6,942 nt of DNA from JBBSEZ01 sp038239195 (GTDB taxonomy: Bacteria > Planctomycetota > Planctomycetia > Gemmatales > Gemmataceae): the NCBI GenBank assembly GCA_038239195.1, contig JBBSEZ010000501.1, positions 1 through 6,942 on the forward strand, given 5' to 3'. Below the pieces are notes generated by a model that was not told where the DNA came from, searched no databases, and worked only from the letters and a program-made list of their open reading frames with translations. The translations under genes were made by a program, and so were the position numbers. Within the stretch, counting starts at the first letter, position 1; each line of letters starts with the position of its first letter. Positions 5,701 to 6,942 of this stretch are shown one piece after another.

Positions 5701-6942
5701 ACTCGCCATCGCTCTCGTGGCGCGCGACCGGGGAGAATTGGCGCAGCACGTGGACGCCGCGCGCGCCGCCCTGGCGCGCGATTCGTCGCAGCCCTTGCCG
5801 ACGCCGGCCTTGCGCGAGCGCGTCTTCTACTCGCCTGCCCCGTTGGGGCCGCAGGGGCAGCTCGCGTTCGTCTTCCCCGGCTCGGGCAACGACTTCCCCG
5901 GCATGGGCCGCGAGCTCGCCCTGCGCTGCCCAGAGGTCCTCCGCCGGCAAGACGCCGCCAACGAGCGCTTGCTCGGCCAGTACCTCCCCCAGCGCTTCTG
6001 GGCCGACGCCCCCAACCCGCCAACGGTCTCGGAGCGCATCTTCGCGCAAGTGGCGCTGGGCACGCTGGTCAGCGACGTCCTGCGCGACCTCGGCGTGCGC
6101 CCGGATGCGGCCCTCGGCTACAGCCTGGGCGAGTCGTCGGCCCTGTTCGCGCTGGGCGCGTGGCGCGGCCGAGACGAAATGCTGCGCCGGATGCACGCCT
6201 CGCCGCTCTTTGTCAGCGACCTCACCGGGCGCTGCGATGCGGCGCGCGCCGCCTGGGGCGTGGAGCGCGTCGATTGGCGAACGGGCATCGTCGATCGCTC
6301 GCCCGCCGAAGTGGAGGTCGCCCTCCTCGGCCTGGAGCGCGCCTATTTGCAGATCGTCAACGCCCCTCGCGAGTGCGTCGTGGGCGGAGAGCGGGGCGCG
6401 GTCGAGGAACTGGTGCGCCGGCTGGCGTGTTCCCTGGTGCCGGTGCCCGAGACGACCACCATGCATTGTGCCGTGGTGCGGCCCGTTGCCGAGGCCTACC
6501 GCGAGCTGCACCGCCTGCCGACTACCCCGCCCGCCGGCGTGCGCTTCTACAGCGCCGCCCTGGCACGCGCCTACGAGGTGAGCGCGGACAGCGCCGCCGA
6601 GGCAATCCTGGCGCAGGCGCTGGACACCATCGACTTCCCCGCCGTCGTCGAGGCGGCCTACCGCGACGGCGTGCGCCTGTTCGTCGAGGCGGGGCCCGGC
6701 GCCTCCTGCTCGCGCATGATCGGCGCCATCCTCGGCGATCGGCCTCACCGGGCGCGCTCGGCGTGCGTGCCGGGGGCCGATGGCGTGGCGCCGCTCTTGC
6801 GCCTGCTGGCGCAGTTGATCGCGGAGCGCGTGCCGGTCGATCTCGATGCGCTGGACGGGCCCGAGCCGCGAGCGCCGGCGCCGATTCAGCGACCGCTCAC
6901 GGTGCCGATTGGCGGGGGGGCGTTTGTGGTGCCGGCGGTCCC
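2780..6942 (+). CDS. KS-CLF-AT secondary-lipid (PUFA-type) synthase subunit, 3' truncated
   Basis: A large cytosolic iterative synthase subunit; 1387 codons are visible with no stop, so the gene continues past the right edge. Order: KS (residues about 5-442), CLF (465-911), KS-AT linker (912-1026), AT (1027-about 1350), then a Pro-rich stretch leading out of the window. KS and CLF should form the condensing pair that elongates chains on the ACPs of the upstream gene; the AT is of PfaB type. The order equals PfaC's KS-CLF joined to PfaB's AT, which I recall from myxobacterial Pfa3 and thraustochytrid subunit B; in those, dehydratase, acyltransferase or enoyl reductase domains can follow. The ATG is chosen for the GGGAGAG upstream and the conserved N-terminus. 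Same strand and a 115-bp gap suggest an operon with the upstream gene, interrupted by a hairpin. A glycolipid-type synthase is an alternative. Confidence 0.9.
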   Translation, partial: MSATPRVAIVGLGGLFPAAPTPERLWDNILRAVDGSREVPPGRWLLPPGEAYEPAIARADRVYSRRGYFLDPWMVDLAGLDVPADLLAELDPLFHLALHAGRQAWRSAVTENLDRRRVGVVLGNIALPTDKASALARHYLGRTFGEKFGLKGEPGREPHPLNRYVAGLPGGMLAKALGLGGGSFTLDAACASSLYAIKLAVDELLAGRADAMLAGGMSRPDCLYTQMGFAQLRALSGSGRCSPFDARADGLVVGEGAGIFLLKRLDDALRDGDLVHAVIAGIGLSNDVGGGLLAPNSEGQLRAMRAAYRAAGWSPHDVDLIECHATGTPVGDSVELQSLQELWGRGGRPGRCVIGSVKSTVGHLLTGAGAAALTKALFALQTGTLPPTANFEKAAPGMDVTSSPFRVLREPEPWARRAGPRRAAVSAFGFGGINAHLLLEEWRAACGLASSPAPPAKPQAAKRPVPIAVVGLGAYFGPWSSLQAFAARVLGQGAPAEPRRPTRWWGVPDSAWFRQEGTTPVPGYYLDGLTVAAERFRIPPREMEEMLPQQLLMLSVMAGALDGVHFPEDRRERTGTFVGLGLDLNTTNFTFRWSVYKQAKEWAERLGVSPAELPAWDEALRDAAGPPLTANRTMGALGSIVASRIARELHLGGPSFTLCSEESSGLRALEVAVRALQQGELDQALVGAVDLAGDVRAVLATHRQRPFAPDGQARPFDAASEGPVVGEGAAAVVLKRLDDAQRDGDVIYAIVRGVGVATGGAADGLMPAGAAYRLALERAYAEAAVAPDSVGYVEAHGSGHPAEDAMESAALAEFFDGRPDAPLALGSAKGDVGHAGAASGLAGLVKACLCLDEQVLPGVRSLSRPRPELSPYLLPRAPLPWLRDRSAGPRRAGVSSFSVDGNCVHVVLEGWEGARSPVVRPLGPKPEELFAVEGADARALDEGLGRLRAHLATGSDLEALARSWRRLAQSPTAPLAIALVARDRGELAQHVDAARAALARDSSQPLPTPALRERVFYSPAPLGPQGQLAFVFPGSGNDFPGMGRELALRCPEVLRRQDAANERLLGQYLPQRFWADAPNPPTVSERIFAQVALGTLVSDVLRDLGVRPDAALGYSLGESSALFALGAWRGRDEMLRRMHASPLFVSDLTGRCDAARAAWGVERVDWRTGIVDRSPAEVEVALLGLERAYLQIVNAPRECVVGGERGAVEELVRRLACSLVPVPETTTMHCAVVRPVAEAYRELHRLPTTPPAGVRFYSAALARAYEVSADSAAEAILAQALDTIDFPAVVEAAYRDGVRLFVEAGPGASCSRMIGAILGDRPHRARSACVPGADGVAPLLRLLAQLIAERVPVDLDALDGPEPRAPAPIQRPLTVPIGGGAFVVPAV
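2792..4105 (+). other. Active ketosynthase domain (PfaC-type)
   Basis: This decarboxylating condensation domain has its full triad: Cys190 in DAACASS (codon 3347-3349), His324 in ECHATGTPVGD (3749-3751) and His363 in KSTVGHLLTGAG (3866-3868). It ends with the usual VSAFGFGGINAHLLLEE. The segment LDPLFHLALHAGRQAW replaces the DPQQRLLLE of ordinary modular KSs, and VVLGNIALPT follows it; both are features I associate with the first KS of PfaC-like proteins. Confidence 0.93.
4172..5512 (+). other. Chain-length-factor-like ketosynthase lacking the catalytic Cys
   Basis: It starts at VPIAVVGLGAYF and ends at VSSFSVDGNCVHVVLEGW, mirroring the preceding KS. Aligning SFTLDAACASS of the first KS with SFTLCSEESSG here puts Glu662 (codon 4763-4765) at the catalytic Cys position. 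The two histidine motifs remain: EAHGSGH with His796 (5165-5167) and KGDVGHAG with His834 (5279-5281). It keeps the LPQQLLML segment. Without the Cys it cannot form an acyl-enzyme in the usual way. By analogy with CLFs it would dimerise with the active KS, shape the chain tunnel and perhaps help decarboxylate the extender unit. Confidence 0.88.
5858..6829 (+). other. PfaB-type acyltransferase domain
   Basis: QLAFVFPGSGNDFPGMGREL opens the domain, with GSGNDFPGMG in place of the GQGSQ-type start of malonyl transferases. The nucleophile is Ser1115 in GYSLGES (codon 6122-6124), with Tyr where most ATs have His. The catalytic His is probably His1229 in TTMHCAVVRP (6464-6466). ECVVGGERGAV and EAGPGASCSRMI are further AT-fold elements. 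An ungapped comparison with FabD puts Ala1140 where the malonyl-binding Arg would be, arguing against malonyl-CoA loading. PfaB ATs are linked in the literature to the choice or release of the final acyl product, which would fit here. Confidence 0.85.

Noticed and set aside
5414..6748. Minus-strand open frame (444 codons) and plus-strand frame 5478-6581 overlapping the AT domain
   Set aside because: Both overlap the AT frame that carries GYSLGES and the MHC motif; their translations are Arg/Ala/Ser/Pro-rich noise.

Overview
The window is a piece of a multidomain secondary-lipid synthase locus of the polyunsaturated fatty acid (PUFA, Pfa) type, read entirely on the + strand. It is strikingly G+C-rich (by eye; not counted). 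The locus type and a near-palindromic hairpin between the genes suggest a large-genome bacterium such as a planctomycete or myxobacterium. The planctomycete idea rests mainly on recollection of similar hairpins and is low confidence.

Layout: (1) 1-2664 is the C-terminal part of a PfaA-type megasynthase, cut off by the left window edge, with one acyl carrier protein (ACP), a ketoreductase (KR) with its structural subdomain, and a C-terminal polyketide-type dehydratase (DH). (2) 2665-2779 is a 115-bp gap holding a 62-nt hairpin (2675-2736) and a plausible ribosome binding site. (3) 2780 to beyond 6942 is a second megasynthase with no stop codon before the right edge. It has a ketosynthase (KS) with an intact Cys-His-His triad, a chain-length-factor-like KS (CLF) whose catalytic Cys is replaced by Glu, and a PfaB-type acyltransferase (AT) with Ser and His in place. 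It could be missed by a caller that requires a stop codon, because it runs off the end.

How they would work together: the ACP array of the first protein carries the growing chain, the KS/CLF pair of the second condenses extender units onto it, the KR and DH process the beta-carbon, and the PfaB-type AT probably handles acyl transfer or release. The enoyl reductase, further dehydratases, the malonyl-loading AT and KS expected at the front of the first protein, and the phosphopantetheinyl transferase all lie outside the window or are absent. The product cannot be read from this fragment: a PUFA, a hydroxylated or glycolipid-type chain, or another specialised lipid all remain possible. The KS-CLF-AT fusion, instead of separate PfaC and PfaB proteins, resembles what I recall of myxobacterial Pfa3 and thraustochytrid subunit B more than the gammaproteobacterial pfaABCDE set.
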